A stretch of 64,000 bases of DNA from a virus: positions 1 through 64,000 of IMG/VR virus record IMGVR_UViG_3300029955_000013; one strand, given 5' to 3'. The notes below the pieces were generated by a model. The model did not search any database, was not told the DNA's origin, and saw nothing but the letters and a program-made list of their open reading frames with translations. The position numbers were made by a program, and so were the translations under genes. Below are positions 9,639-20,247 of this stretch, piece by piece. Within the stretch, counting starts at the first letter, position 1, and each line of letters begins with the position of its first letter.

Positions 9639-10133
9639 ATGCCAACATCTCTCTTTAGCGGGATTCCAAATGAATTTCCAATGCTCCGTAAGGACATGTG
9701 GTCCATCATATTTCCTCCTGAGATGGGTATATCAGAAAGGTTCCAGGTGAAAGCTGCGAGGCCTAAGGTGACCAACTCGTTGAAGGAAGTAAAATACAAG
9801 CTCGGGTACACGAAGTACGCGGGCTCAAGCAAGTTCGAACCTATGACAATCGTCTTCCGCGACGTCGTCGGGCCATCTGTTATGCAGAAGCTATGGCAGT
9901 GGCAGAGAGAGCACTACGACCCGGCAACCGGCTGCGGCGGCTACCCATCGATCTACAAGAAGACGCTTACGCTTCTCATGGAAGACGACTGCGGAAACCC
10001 TGTTCAGAGCTGGACGCTAAACGGCGCGTTTATCACGGAGCTCGACGGCGGTGAGCTTGACATGAACAACGACGGCGACATTGCTGAGGTATCCCTTAAT
10101 GTTTCCTACGATTCAGCGATTTTGAACTATTAA
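9639..10133 (+). CDS. Tail tube protein, T4 gp19-like
   Basis: 164 residues, almost exactly the size of T4 gp19 (163). It has the tube-protein pattern of an N-terminal beta segment with I-F-P-P, a central stretch with positive residues and K-L-G-Y-T-K-Y, a W-Q-W-x-R-E-H-Y helix (about residues 87-94) and a C-terminal strand ending V-S-L-N-V-S-Y-D. Tube subunits stack into hexameric rings and form the DNA channel inside the sheath. It is a single-gene unit: own TATTTAAA box, long leader and a strong terminator directly after it, as expected for a highly made structural protein. No sheath gene is visible in the window. Confidence 0.7.
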   Translation: MPTSLFSGIPNEFPMLRKDMWSIIFPPEMGISERFQVKAARPKVTNSLKEVKYKLGYTKYAGSSKFEPMTIVFRDVVGPSVMQKLWQWQREHYDPATGCGGYPSIYKKTLTLLMEDDCGNPVQSWTLNGAFITELDGGELDMNNDGDIAEVSLNVSYDSAILNY

Positions 10134-10157
10134 TTTTCGATCGAGACTATATTCTGG

Positions 10158-10182
10158 AGGACACCAAATGGTGTCCTTTTTT
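10158..10182 (+). terminator. Intrinsic terminator after the tail tube gene
   Basis: Stem AGGACACC (10158-10165) / GGTGTCCT (10170-10177) with an AAAT loop, followed by a T-run. Confidence 0.85.
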
Positions 10183-10196
10183 ATTTGTACAAAAGG

Positions 10197-10204
10197 TATT
10201 TAAA
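10197..10204 (+). promoter_or_regulatory. TATTTAAA box before the giant fibre gene
   Basis: Exact TATTTAAA directly after the tail tube terminator and 11 nt before the ATG at 10216. A box restarting transcription after a terminator supports promoter function. Confidence 0.65.
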
Positions 10205-10215
10205 AATAAAAATAG

Positions 10216-13200
10216 ATGTTCTATCAAAATACGTACATCCCGGGCCCATACAAGCCTGATTACTACACTTCGGTCGATGAGGCTAATGCTGACATAGTTA
10301 TGCAGTCGAGGTATCCCGGCATGAGCGTATACATAATAGACACATCAAACATACTCACCGAGTACTGGTACAAGGACGACATAAGCGACGGTGGCCTGAT
10401 CCCTAAAATTCTTTCCGCGCCTGGGACGGTGACTGTTGAAGAGGATCCAGTCTGGGAGGCGGAGAAGGTAAACTACTACGAGAAAACACAAGTGGACACC
10501 TTGCTGACGGCCAAGGCCGATCTGGTGGATGGAATAGTGCCGTCTAATCAGTTGCCTGACATGATAATACCTCACCACGTCACTAACTATAGCGCGCTGC
10601 CAGACCCGACAACTGTAGCTAATCAAACATACTTCGTTCTAAATTCGCAAGGCACAAAATGGCTCCCAGGGTCGCTCGGTGGTACGTACTACCCGGTAGG
10701 CATTTATTACAGCGACGGCACCCAATGGATATACATGGGCGAGTTCGCGTACCAGGCGACACAATCGGACACGAACGCGGAAGCCAACAACACCAACTTT
10801 GTAACGCCTTTCACCCTCGGCGGATGGGCTACACAGAAAACTTTCTCGTCTGGAGATCTCGCCGGAACTGTGACGACACCTACTATAAAGGGCGGCGTCG
10901 TCATAAATGACGTTAGCGCATCAGCCGCGGCAGACTTCGCGAACAGGCAATTAAAAATAGGGGCGCTAATATCTATAGACTGGTCTTCAGCATTAAAACT
11001 ACCACAGCTTGCGAACAGTAGCTCGACATCATTTCTTCAAACCAGTGCTGACGGCACAGTATCAGCAGTACCGGTACCGGTCACAAGTGTTTTAGGGAGG
11101 ACCGGCAACGTCGCAGCGACTGACGGCGACTACGACACTTCTCTTGTAACAGAAAACGGAAACTTATATTTCCTTAACAGTAGGGCTATCGGTGCCACCC
11201 TGACCGCTTATGCCGCTGGCGCAGGCATAGTTTCATCTACAGACTCCATAATCTCGGCCATTCAAAAGTTAGACGGAAACATTGGCGGCCTTGTCACTGG
11301 CGTTAGCTCTTTTAATACAAGGGCAGGGGCGGTAACACTATCTTCAGGCGACGTAACGGGAGCTTTGGGATTCACCCCTATGAATGGCAGTGCGACTCTA
11401 CAGACTATATCCAACAATGGAAACGCCACTACAACCGCCATATCTGCACAAAATTACATAGTGACCGGCACAACGGGTAGTGGCTATATATTTTTACCTA
11501 CACAGACAGTAGCCCCTACAACGCCTATAGGTGGTGACAACTTATACCACTTATCTACTGGTCTTACTTGGATGGGTGCTTCCGGTTTCTCGAAAACGTT
11601 CTCAGGATCAGGACTAACAGCAAGCCGTGTCTACACGCTACCAGATGCTAACGGAACACTGGCTCTTGCAGCCACTACTTTGGCCGGTTACGGTATAACA
11701 GACGCGTACCCTCTTATTGGTAACCCCTCTGGTTTTATAACTTCGGCCGCGCTGCCAATATCTGCAAACCCATCTGCTTCTGTAGGGCTGACTGCTGTGA
11801 ACGGAACAGCTACCACTTTCATGACCAGTGATTCTGCTCCAGCTTTAGACCAAACAATTGCACCGACGTGGACAGGGGTACACACTTTTGACAACACTGT
11901 GTTCGTAAACAACAGTCAGTTAACATCGATAGGTACGTTCAACTCTCCTACAAGCTTGGATTCCCAGACTTCTCCTATCTACGTAAACCAAAGTGTGGTA
12001 GACACATCTACTTTGGGAACAAGTGCTAATATTTTTGCTACAGGTATCTACTTAAACGGCGGTACAGTGTCGGCAACAAATGCAGCGACTTATAGCGGTA
12101 ACTTGGGTACTGTGGTCATAAGCTCTGCACCGACTGCCGGAACAAATGTTACTTTTACGGGTAATCAGTATGCTTTAAGTATCTTAACAGGAGGCGCGAG
12201 TATCAACGGTGGTCTGACTTTAGGAGGTAACGTTAGTAAAGCAGCTTGGGGCGCTACTGGTGTAGGGTTCGCTGTTAATACTGCTATTTACACAGATACC
12301 TCTACAGCAGCAAGCGGTACAGTATCAACAACTACTGCGTTTAGTTCTTTTGCAACACCGACACTTGCCACAACAAATACTGCTGTGACTTACAATGGTG
12401 TGGTTACAAACGTATACATAGCAGGCACACCGATAGCTGGTTCAAACGTTACTATACCTAACCTTTATGCTATGTATGTAGCGGCAGGAACAAGCCAGTT
12501 TCAAGGAAACGTAGTAGCTTCTGCCAACCTACAGACAGGCTTAACACTTGCGATAGGCACTACAACAGGTGGTGCAAAATTAGCAGTAGCAGGTAACTTT
12601 GCTTCATCTACTTTGTGGGGTGCCAATGGCATACAGTCAAGATTCCAATCTGCTACTTATACAGACAATATAACTGCTGCAAGCGGTACAGTATCTACAA
12701 CAACAGTTTTCAACTCTTTTGCAACACCGACACTTGCTGCAACGAATACGGGTGTCACTTACAGCGGCATTTTAGCAAATGTTTATATCGCAAGCGCACC
12801 GATAGCGGGCACAAACGTAACTGCAACAGGTACTTTATATGCACTCTATGCTGCCAGCGGAAACGTTGGAATAGTAAATAACCTATCGGTAGGCTCTTCG
12901 CTTTCTACAGTTTCAAGGTTCTCTGTAGGTAGTGGTTTGACAATACCACAGTGGGGCACGAACGGACCAGGATTTGCTTTTCAAAACGCCACCTTTACAG
13001 ACAGTTCTACCGCCGCATCAGGAACGGTATCTGCAACAACTGGCATATATACTATAGCCACTCCAGTTATTGCAGCTACTAACACAAACGTCACATACTC
13101 AGGTACAGTTGCTTCTTTGTATTTGACTGGCGCACCTATCGCTGGAACCAACGTAACGTTTACCGGAAGCCAGTACGCTTTGTATATAGCTGGTAGTGGT

Positions 13201-16200
13201 GCATACGTAACTCACGGCCTTACAGTAGGCGCAGGCGGGAACACCTCTGCTTGGGGCATCAACGGTCCAGGTTTACAAGTGATTGGTTCTAACTACACGG
13301 ATACTTCGACTGCTGCCTCTGCGACTGTCTCCAGTGCAATGATGAACACTTTTGGCACACCAACTATAATCGCGACTAACACTGGTGTGACTTATACCAC
13401 TGCAAGTACTGTATACATAAACGCAGCTCCTGCTGCCGGAACGAATGTTACTATAACAAACCCTTACGCTTTGATAGTAAACACTGGCAACACATATCTC
13501 GGTGGTGGCCTGCTCGTGGGAAGCGCAAATACTGCACCAAGTAGTGGAAACCTTATAGTAGCAGGTGTAAGTACAGGTGTAAGATATAACCCTACGAACT
13601 TGTCTTTTGCCAGCCCTGCATCAGGATTCGTAGGATTTAGAAACGCTTATACAGCAACTACAGCACAATACACACTCACTGCAAACGATAACTATGCACA
13701 GAACATATTTGGTTACTCTTCAGTTACCACAGCAGCTACAGGCACTCATGCGATGCTTGCGAATGTAGCAATAAACCCTTTAAACAGTGTAACAAGTGGT
13801 GGTGCGACAGTTACAACAACTGCATCTTTATACGTCAATGGAGCAGGTAGTGGTGGTTCAAGTAACTACGCATATTATAGTCCAAGTGGAAATACTTATT
13901 TCGGAGGAAGAGTAGGTATTCAGTCAACTTCTATAGGTAACTCATGGCTTACGGTAGGTGGCACTGGCGGTATAGCACCGTGGGGAACTACAGGTTCAAT
14001 CTTTAACGTTGTTGCATCAACCATAACAGACAACTCAACCGCAGCAAGTGGTACTGTGTCTGCGACAACTGCTTTCAACTCGTTTGGAATACCGACGCTG
14101 GCAGCTACTAACACTGGAGTTATATACTCTGGAGCAGTGTCAACAGTCTATATAGGTGGCGCACCTACTATAGGGTCGAACGTAACCCTGTCAGGTACAG
14201 CTTATGCGTTGTATGTTGGTGCAAGTAATGTTTATTTTGGTAATTCGAGTACAACACTTACAGTAAATAGAATAAACTTACCAGGAAATTCATACTCTAC
14301 AGGTATTATCGGTACTGCAGGAAATCTTTTGTCGGTTTCAGCGGGGACTATTACTGATACTTTTACAGCAGCTTCAGGTACTGTTGCAAACTATGCCGTA
14401 AGTGGGATAGGTGCTTCAACGCTTGCAGCTTCAAATACTGCAATCACGTATACCAACGCTGCAACATTCTATATCGCCGGTGCTCCAACGACTGGAACGA
14501 ACGTGGCGATTACGAATCCGTACAGTTTGTATGTCGCTGGTGGTAACACACTTTTTGCTAGCGGTACGAGTGTAGTGTTTTCTACTATAGTATTTGGTTC
14601 AACAAACTCTTCAGGTAATGCAAACTTTTTAGCTAGTGGTGGACGTACGAGTGTATCAGCCACAGACAGTAAACTACTGTTTGGTGGTGCGACAACAGTG
14701 AACTTCCGTGGAATATTCAACGGTGACAACGCATCTGGTGGTGCTATAAGCGTTGGTTCATCCTACTCGAACGTGATAGTCGGTTCATCACCTATAACAA
14801 CGGCAGCTTCTGGCACACACTCGGTCCTCGCTAATCTTGTTGTCAACCCTCTCGGCACAGTAACATCTAGTGGCGCAACGGTAACAACTACGGCTACGTT
14901 ATATGTCAACGGTGCCGGTTCTGGTGGTTCAAGTAACTATTCGATATTCTCGCCTTCTGGTAACAACTATCTTGGAGGTAGTACTACCATAGGACTTGGA
15001 TTAACTGTTGGAGGTGCAACAGTATTAAGTGGTAATATGACCTTAGCTGCTTGGGGTACAACAGGTGTAAAGTTCAATGTAGGCGCTTCAACTTTTACTG
15101 ACAACTCAACTGCCGCATCTGGAACAGTGTCTGGCACTACCGCATTTAACACTATTCAAACACCGACGCTTGCTGCCACAAACACGAGCGTAACTTACTC
15201 AGGCGATATAGCTACTTGGTATGTAGCAGGTGCACCGACAGTAGGCACAAACATTACTTCGACGGGAAACTTGTATGCCTCTTACATAAACTCCGGAGAC
15301 GCTTATTTCGGCGGTTACGTCAACGCAATTGGCGGCATCCATACTGGATCCAAGCTTACATCTAACTTGTTTGTAGAGGGTGGCACTGGTGCGATACTTT
15401 CTCAAAGCACTACAGGCTTAACTTTTGGAGGATCTTTAAGTGTTTCTTTTAGAACAGTTTTTAACGGCTCTACTTCTACTACGCTTGCAAGTGGCAATTC
15501 ATATTCAAATGTTATTGTCGGTTCCTCGCCTATAACGACTTTCACCTCAGGAACACACTCGGTCCTTGCGAACATGGTCGTCAACCCGATAGGCACAGTA
15601 ACGTCTGGCGGCGCAACAGTAACAACTACGGCTACGTTATATGTCAACGGTTCTGGTTCTGGTGGTACTTCTAACTATGCACTATTCTCATCTGGTACAA
15701 GCTTTCTTGGTGGTAGACTTGGTGTAGGAACCAATCCAAGCATAGGTAGTTCTATTTTATCTGTGGGATATAGTAACCTTTCACAAACAACTTGGGGTAC
15801 GCTTGGTGCTATTTTTAATTCAGCAACATCTACGATAACCGATAATAGCACCGCTGCATCAGGAACAGTTTCTGCAACAACCGCTTTCAACTCTTTCCAG
15901 ACACCAACACTTGCTGCCACAAATACGAGTGTCACTTATTCAGGCAACGTTGCAAATGTCTATATAGCTGGTCCACCAACCGCAGGTACAAATGTTACGT
16001 TCACAGGAAACCCTGTTGCATTGTATGCTGGAGGCCAGATATTCTCAAATTATACGAGAAACATAACTGGCACAGGTTCGACGACAGACACATACGAAAA
16101 TGCTACCATAAACCTGAGTGGTACTGCAGGTGGTACTTTCTTCTACCGTAACCAAAAGTCCTTTACAGTAAATAACTCGAGTATCCCTACAGGTGGTACA

Positions 16201-18228
16201 AGCCTACAACACATTGATATAAGTAACAACGGTACAGTAGGAGACCTGTTATATGGATGTGACATAACTATACGTCATCAACCTACTACAGGTAGTGGTA
16301 CTTATAACTATACCACTTTCCTTACTAACTATGTCCCTGCTGCTAGCTCTACTACAGTGAACACTTGGATAGGATATGGTTCAGGTGTCAACAGTCTGTC
16401 TACTGGTACACTCACTACTATGTACGGTTTCTATAACCCAGCAATTACTGTTACTAACTCTGCGCTCGGAGGATATGTAGGACTTTTACAAGGGGATGTC
16501 GTTGGTGCGACTGGTAACGTGTATGGCTACTACAACACTATGACCGCTGGTACTAACAAGTATGCTATCTATGTAAACGGCACAGCACAGTCTTCTATCG
16601 GTGGTAAGCTTACTCTTGGAGTGAGTTCTTACAATACTGCTGCTTGGGGAACTACAGGTTCTATACTTAACGTGTCAGGTTCAGCTATAACAGATAACAG
16701 CACAGCCGCAAGTGGTACTGTGAGTACTAATACTACGTTTAACTCGTTTCAGGTCCCTACCTTAGCGGCTGCTAACACTGGAGTTATATACTCTGGAGCA
16801 GTGTCAACAGTCTATATAAGTGGCGCACCTACTATAGGGTCGAACGTAACCCTGTCAGGTACAGCTTGGGCGTTCTATGTTAATGCTGGTAATACTCAGC
16901 TTGGTGGCAATACGTTGATAGGCAACGGCGCAATTCAAGGCAACGCGAGGTTATCTATTTCTGCTGGGCCGACTGGTGCCAATACAACAACTACTGGAGT
17001 CCATCTCGCAGTCAGTGGAAACACTTACACAGACAATTCAACCGCTGTATCTGGGACAGCTACATGGGCAGTTCAATCTTCATTTGGCGTACCTATATTC
17101 AACTCTACAAACACTGGCGTAACTTACACTAATGCCGCTACAGTATTGATATTAGGTGCTCCGACAGCCGGTGCAAATGCTACAATAACAAACCCTTATG
17201 CTTTGTATGTCGCTGGAGGTCAGGCAGCTTTCTTGGGCGGTATAGCTACAAGCGCAGTAAGTACAACATCAAACTTCTATGCAGCAGGTGGAGCTACTCC
17301 AGGTGCCACTGGTACTACAACGGCACAGTTCGCAAGTTCTACAGTAGCAGGATTTAGAACAATAATAAATGGTACTACAACAGCAGTACTTAACGCAAAC
17401 AGTGTATATGCTAACTTACTTGTAGGCTCTTCTCCTATAACAACTTTCACGTCAGGCACACATAGCGTACTCGCTAATCTTGTCGTCAACCCACTTGGTA
17501 CTGTAACCTCTGGTGGTGCCACAGTAACATTGACTGCAAGCCTGTACGTGAACGGTGCAGGTACTGGTGGTACAAGTAACTACGGTATATATGTTTCAGG
17601 TGCAACCGCAAACAACTTAGGAAGTGGCACGACGACTGTTGGGACACTTACCTCTACTGCACGTATCACAACGACAAGGATAACAGCTGGCGGCATACAA
17701 AGTACCGGCTTTGCTGGCATAAGCGGTGTCAACATTGCAGTACCGACAGGTGTGATAACAGATACAACATCCACAGGTACTGTGTCTACTATATACGGAC
17801 TTAGCAGCATACTTTCATCGGCGCTTGCTGCTTCTGCAAGCGGCGTCACCTACACGACTGCTGCTTCTTTGTATATAGACGGTGCGCCGACTGCCGGCAC
17901 GAACGTTACGGCAATAACAAACCCTTATAGCTTATACATAAACAGTGGTAACTCATACCTTGGCGGTGGGCTGACAATTCCGGTAGCACAGAAGGTTAAA
18001 ATAGCAACCGGCACAAACGCAATCATAGGCCAGGTCACTTTGGTTGCTGGCACCGTGACCGTTTCAACGACTTCTGTTACCGCATCAAGCTTGATATTCC
18101 TTACCATAAGTACGATCGGTGGAACGCCTGGTTTCCATTCTTCTACTATAGTTGCAGGAACCTCTTTCACTATAAATTCTACAAGTTCAACTGACACAAG
18201 TATCATAAACTGGTGGATAGTAAACTAA
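10216..18228 (+). CDS. Giant repeat tail fibre (2,670 residues)
   Basis: The N-terminus (residues 1-150) has an attachment-like domain with Y-P-G-M-x-V-Y-I and E-Y-W-Y-K-D motifs, shared with gene 18544. Residues ~180-560 contain fibre motifs (GYGITDAYPL, V-L-G-R-T-G-N-V). From ~600 to the end there are about twelve copies of a ~80-110-residue module (core TAASGTVS, then A-A-T-N-T-x-V-T-Y, then A-G-T-N-V-T) mixed with four copies of a second module (core SSPITT then GATVTTTATLYVNG). Both should form beta-solenoid or triple-helix shaft. One 96-nt stretch is repeated with a single mismatch (14108-14203 and 16772-16867), so copies exchange by recombination. A host-binding fibre is the best reading; no enzyme domain seen. 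Confidence 0.75.
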   Translation: MFYQNTYIPGPYKPDYYTSVDEANADIVMQSRYPGMSVYIIDTSNILTEYWYKDDISDGGLIPKILSAPGTVTVEEDPVWEAEKVNYYEKTQVDTLLTAKADLVDGIVPSNQLPDMIIPHHVTNYSALPDPTTVANQTYFVLNSQGTKWLPGSLGGTYYPVGIYYSDGTQWIYMGEFAYQATQSDTNAEANNTNFVTPFTLGGWATQKTFSSGDLAGTVTTPTIKGGVVINDVSASAAADFANRQLKIGALISIDWSSALKLPQLANSSSTSFLQTSADGTVSAVPVPVTSVLGRTGNVAATDGDYDTSLVTENGNLYFLNSRAIGATLTAYAAGAGIVSSTDSIISAIQKLDGNIGGLVTGVSSFNTRAGAVTLSSGDVTGALGFTPMNGSATLQTISNNGNATTTAISAQNYIVTGTTGSGYIFLPTQTVAPTTPIGGDNLYHLSTGLTWMGASGFSKTFSGSGLTASRVYTLPDANGTLALAATTLAGYGITDAYPLIGNPSGFITSAALPISANPSASVGLTAVNGTATTFMTSDSAPALDQTIAPTWTGVHTFDNTVFVNNSQLTSIGTFNSPTSLDSQTSPIYVNQSVVDTSTLGTSANIFATGIYLNGGTVSATNAATYSGNLGTVVISSAPTAGTNVTFTGNQYALSILTGGASINGGLTLGGNVSKAAWGATGVGFAVNTAIYTDTSTAASGTVSTTTAFSSFATPTLATTNTAVTYNGVVTNVYIAGTPIAGSNVTIPNLYAMYVAAGTSQFQGNVVASANLQTGLTLAIGTTTGGAKLAVAGNFASSTLWGANGIQSRFQSATYTDNITAASGTVSTTTVFNSFATPTLAATNTGVTYSGILANVYIASAPIAGTNVTATGTLYALYAASGNVGIVNNLSVGSSLSTVSRFSVGSGLTIPQWGTNGPGFAFQNATFTDSSTAASGTVSATTGIYTIATPVIAATNTNVTYSGTVASLYLTGAPIAGTNVTFTGSQYALYIAGSGAYVTHGLTVGAGGNTSAWGINGPGLQVIGSNYTDTSTAASATVSSAMMNTFGTPTIIATNTGVTYTTASTVYINAAPAAGTNVTITNPYALIVNTGNTYLGGGLLVGSANTAPSSGNLIVAGVSTGVRYNPTNLSFASPASGFVGFRNAYTATTAQYTLTANDNYAQNIFGYSSVTTAATGTHAMLANVAINPLNSVTSGGATVTTTASLYVNGAGSGGSSNYAYYSPSGNTYFGGRVGIQSTSIGNSWLTVGGTGGIAPWGTTGSIFNVVASTITDNSTAASGTVSATTAFNSFGIPTLAATNTGVIYSGAVSTVYIGGAPTIGSNVTLSGTAYALYVGASNVYFGNSSTTLTVNRINLPGNSYSTGIIGTAGNLLSVSAGTITDTFTAASGTVANYAVSGIGASTLAASNTAITYTNAATFYIAGAPTTGTNVAITNPYSLYVAGGNTLFASGTSVVFSTIVFGSTNSSGNANFLASGGRTSVSATDSKLLFGGATTVNFRGIFNGDNASGGAISVGSSYSNVIVGSSPITTAASGTHSVLANLVVNPLGTVTSSGATVTTTATLYVNGAGSGGSSNYSIFSPSGNNYLGGSTTIGLGLTVGGATVLSGNMTLAAWGTTGVKFNVGASTFTDNSTAASGTVSGTTAFNTIQTPTLAATNTSVTYSGDIATWYVAGAPTVGTNITSTGNLYASYINSGDAYFGGYVNAIGGIHTGSKLTSNLFVEGGTGAILSQSTTGLTFGGSLSVSFRTVFNGSTSTTLASGNSYSNVIVGSSPITTFTSGTHSVLANMVVNPIGTVTSGGATVTTTATLYVNGSGSGGTSNYALFSSGTSFLGGRLGVGTNPSIGSSILSVGYSNLSQTTWGTLGAIFNSATSTITDNSTAASGTVSATTAFNSFQTPTLAATNTSVTYSGNVANVYIAGPPTAGTNVTFTGNPVALYAGGQIFSNYTRNITGTGSTTDTYENATINLSGTAGGTFFYRNQKSFTVNNSSIPTGGTSLQHIDISNNGTVGDLLYGCDITIRHQPTTGSGTYNYTTFLTNYVPAASSTTVNTWIGYGSGVNSLSTGTLTTMYGFYNPAITVTNSALGGYVGLLQGDVVGATGNVYGYYNTMTAGTNKYAIYVNGTAQSSIGGKLTLGVSSYNTAAWGTTGSILNVSGSAITDNSTAASGTVSTNTTFNSFQVPTLAAANTGVIYSGAVSTVYISGAPTIGSNVTLSGTAWAFYVNAGNTQLGGNTLIGNGAIQGNARLSISAGPTGANTTTTGVHLAVSGNTYTDNSTAVSGTATWAVQSSFGVPIFNSTNTGVTYTNAATVLILGAPTAGANATITNPYALYVAGGQAAFLGGIATSAVSTTSNFYAAGGATPGATGTTTAQFASSTVAGFRTIINGTTTAVLNANSVYANLLVGSSPITTFTSGTHSVLANLVVNPLGTVTSGGATVTLTASLYVNGAGTGGTSNYGIYVSGATANNLGSGTTTVGTLTSTARITTTRITAGGIQSTGFAGISGVNIAVPTGVITDTTSTGTVSTIYGLSSILSSALAASASGVTYTTAASLYIDGAPTAGTNVTAITNPYSLYINSGNSYLGGGLTIPVAQKVKIATGTNAIIGQVTLVAGTVTVSTTSVTASSLIFLTISTIGGTPGFHSSTIVAGTSFTINSTSSTDTSIINWWIVN
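14108..14203 (+). repeat. 96-nt near-identical repeat, copy 1
   Basis: Matches 16772-16867 with one mismatch (G/A) by direct reading, much closer than other module copies in this gene. Points to recent gene conversion or duplication within the fibre gene. Confidence 0.8.
16772..16867 (+). repeat. 96-nt near-identical repeat, copy 2
   Basis: Second copy of the 14108-14203 segment, in the same reading frame. Confidence 0.8.
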
Positions 18229-18233
18229 TCAAT

Positions 18234-18241
18234 TATTTAAT
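18234..18241 (+). promoter_or_regulatory. Variant box TATTTAAT before gene 18250
   Basis: Seven of eight positions match TATTTAAA; 8 nt before the ATG. May be a weak or decayed member of the box family. Confidence 0.35.
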
Positions 18242-18249
18242 AAACATAA

Positions 18250-18522
18250 ATGAAAAACATACAAGCGGTCAACATTAATCAGCCTGGGCCTCCGATCGGT
18301 ATTCAAAATACCATCCAAGCAACACAGCTCGTCGTTTCAATAACATCAGACAATCTCATAGACACATGCCAAATATATTTCGAGCTACAAAACGGAAACA
18401 GTAATTGCTTATACTATGGCAACATGAGCATAACAGGCGTAGACTATCAGAACTGGGGCGGCGACAACGATTATCCTTATATCTATGTCGCAAATAGATA
18501 TTTGCTGACAATAACTTCTTAA
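18250..18522 (+). CDS. Small probable virion protein
   Basis: 90 residues, not recognised. Composition is Asn/Gln/Ile/Tyr-rich with alternating beta segments and no charged helices, similar to small fibre-associated proteins. It lies between two large fibre genes with its own upstream box. A fibre accessory, connector or chaperone role is possible. Confidence 0.5.
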   Translation: MKNIQAVNINQPGPPIGIQNTIQATQLVVSITSDNLIDTCQIYFELQNGNSNCLYYGNMSITGVDYQNWGGDNDYPYIYVANRYLLTITS

Positions 18523-18530
18523 TATTTAAA
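18523..18530 (+). promoter_or_regulatory. TATTTAAA box before gene 18544
   Basis: Exact TATTTAAA starting right after the preceding stop codon, 13 nt before the ATG. Confidence 0.6.
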
Positions 18531-18543
18531 ATATAAAGCGTTA

Positions 18544-20247
18544 ATGAGTCAGCAAATAAATGATAATTTTGACATAAAAGCCGGCAAATCAGTCGACGAC
18601 AAATATGGCAAAATAGTTGGTGGTAAAACTGTACCTTACGCATCTACAACGGAAGCTAACGCGGCTATCAACATAAACTATAGATACATCGGCTTGACTG
18701 TACTCATACAAGGCGAAAACGCGGAAGAGTATTGGTACCATGCCGACGTTACAGACGAGTCACTCGTGGCCAAAAGCGTATCACAATCGCTCGCCACCGT
18801 AGCTACGAGCGGAGAATACTCAGACCTTCTCGGGCTGCCTACTATACCGAATGTACCAACCGATGTATCCGCATTTACAAACGATTCTGGTTACATAACG
18901 AGCGCGGTAACACGCTTAACAGGTATCACTAATCAAGTGAGCGTGTCGGCCCCGACAGGTTCCGTTATCATATACTTACCCCAGGATATAGCGGAAACCT
19001 CATCGCCGCTTTTTGCTGGCATGGAGTTAAACGGTAGCTTCAACAGCGCCGGCAACAAACAGGGATTGAAAATAGATCCCACTCTTACAAACGTAGGTGC
19101 AGGTGAGTCTCTGGCCGGTATCGTTGTTAACCCGACGTTTAATATGCCAACGCCAATAAACACAAGCGAAGGGGTAACTATAATCACTACGAGCAACGAC
19201 TACACCACTGGCTCTCACAACGGCTGCACGGCAACAGGCGGAACAGGTACCGGCGCTACATTCAGCGTCTCGATAGCGAGCGACCACACCATAAGCAACA
19301 TATTCGTTACAAACGGTGGTGACGGCTATCAAGTAGGTGACGTGCTAACGTTGGTTGGATCTTACGGCGGAACGCTATCAATCGTTGTGAGCGTACCAGC
19401 AGTCGGGTTCAACGGCGTATCAGCCGTTGGCATCGATATACAATCGGGCTACCTAAAAATAAACGGGAGCATACTTTACACCGCGAACAACAGTATAACT
19501 TTCGGACAAGGCAACTCGTCGGCTGGTACGAGGAACATATTTCTTGGCGTACAATCTGGCACTTTAAACAGCGGCTCGTACAACACCGCCGTAGGCTTTG
19601 GTTCGATTCTGGGTCACGATTCTGGATCATACAACACAGCCGTAGGCGACCACGGCGGCTTCAGCATTGGAGCGGGCTCGTACAACACAGCATTGGGATA
19701 CTCAGCCATAGGCGCAGCAACAATAGGCGTGCCGCAGTTGCCCGGCGACAACAACACCGGAGTCGGAGCTTTCGCGCTGAGCATAATAGGGGCTGGCGCA
19801 ACATTAAATACAGCGCTTGGCTTTAACGCCGGCGCGAACCTAATAAGCGGCCAGAGCAACATAATCATAGGCAACAACATAGACGTAGCGGACCCTAACG
19901 GAAACAACCAGCTTGCAATAGGCAGCGGAGGGACGACTTGGATAGGTGGCACCGGAGGGGCTATACAGATCCCCAACCTCGCAGGCTCAGGCTCGAGGGT
20001 TGTAGTAGCCGACGCGTCAGGAAACCTAACTGCAACACAGCAGTTATCCAACATGTTCGTAACGGACGCTGACATTGTTGCAGCAATAACTGGGGCGACT
20101 TACAACTCTGGAAACAATTTTACAGCAGCGATAACACCAGCAAGTCTTAAGGTGTTCAACCAGGGATTCTGGTACAAAGACCCGGCGTCAGCGTTCCTTT
20201 ACTATGCCGTAGCAAACAACGCTTCATTCAGAATAACAGGCAGCTAA
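18544..20247 (+). CDS. Tail fibre with YadA-like head repeats
   Basis: 567 residues. Residues ~25-85 resemble the N-terminal domain of the giant fibre (E-A-N-A-x-I, R-Y-I-G-L-T-V-L-I, E-Y-W-Y-H), suggesting a common baseplate attachment fold. Residues ~90-125 carry the fibre motif 'DLLGLPTIPNVPTDVSAFTN'. Residues ~335-440 contain repeats of the type G-S-Y-N-T-A-(V/L)-G, the left-handed beta-roll seen in trimeric autotransporter heads. The stop overlaps the next ATG by one base, so translation of 20247 is probably coupled. Likely a second receptor-binding fibre. Confidence 0.7.
   Translation: MSQQINDNFDIKAGKSVDDKYGKIVGGKTVPYASTTEANAAININYRYIGLTVLIQGENAEEYWYHADVTDESLVAKSVSQSLATVATSGEYSDLLGLPTIPNVPTDVSAFTNDSGYITSAVTRLTGITNQVSVSAPTGSVIIYLPQDIAETSSPLFAGMELNGSFNSAGNKQGLKIDPTLTNVGAGESLAGIVVNPTFNMPTPINTSEGVTIITTSNDYTTGSHNGCTATGGTGTGATFSVSIASDHTISNIFVTNGGDGYQVGDVLTLVGSYGGTLSIVVSVPAVGFNGVSAVGIDIQSGYLKINGSILYTANNSITFGQGNSSAGTRNIFLGVQSGTLNSGSYNTAVGFGSILGHDSGSYNTAVGDHGGFSIGAGSYNTALGYSAIGAATIGVPQLPGDNNTGVGAFALSIIGAGATLNTALGFNAGANLISGQSNIIIGNNIDVADPNGNNQLAIGSGGTTWIGGTGGAIQIPNLAGSGSRVVVADASGNLTATQQLSNMFVTDADIVAAITGATYNSGNNFTAAITPASLKVFNQGFWYKDPASAFLYYAVANNASFRITGS

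Noticed and set aside
10216-18228. CRISPR-like or satellite repeats
   Set aside because: The repeats are long, in frame and protein-coding modules of one open frame, without constant spacer spacing.
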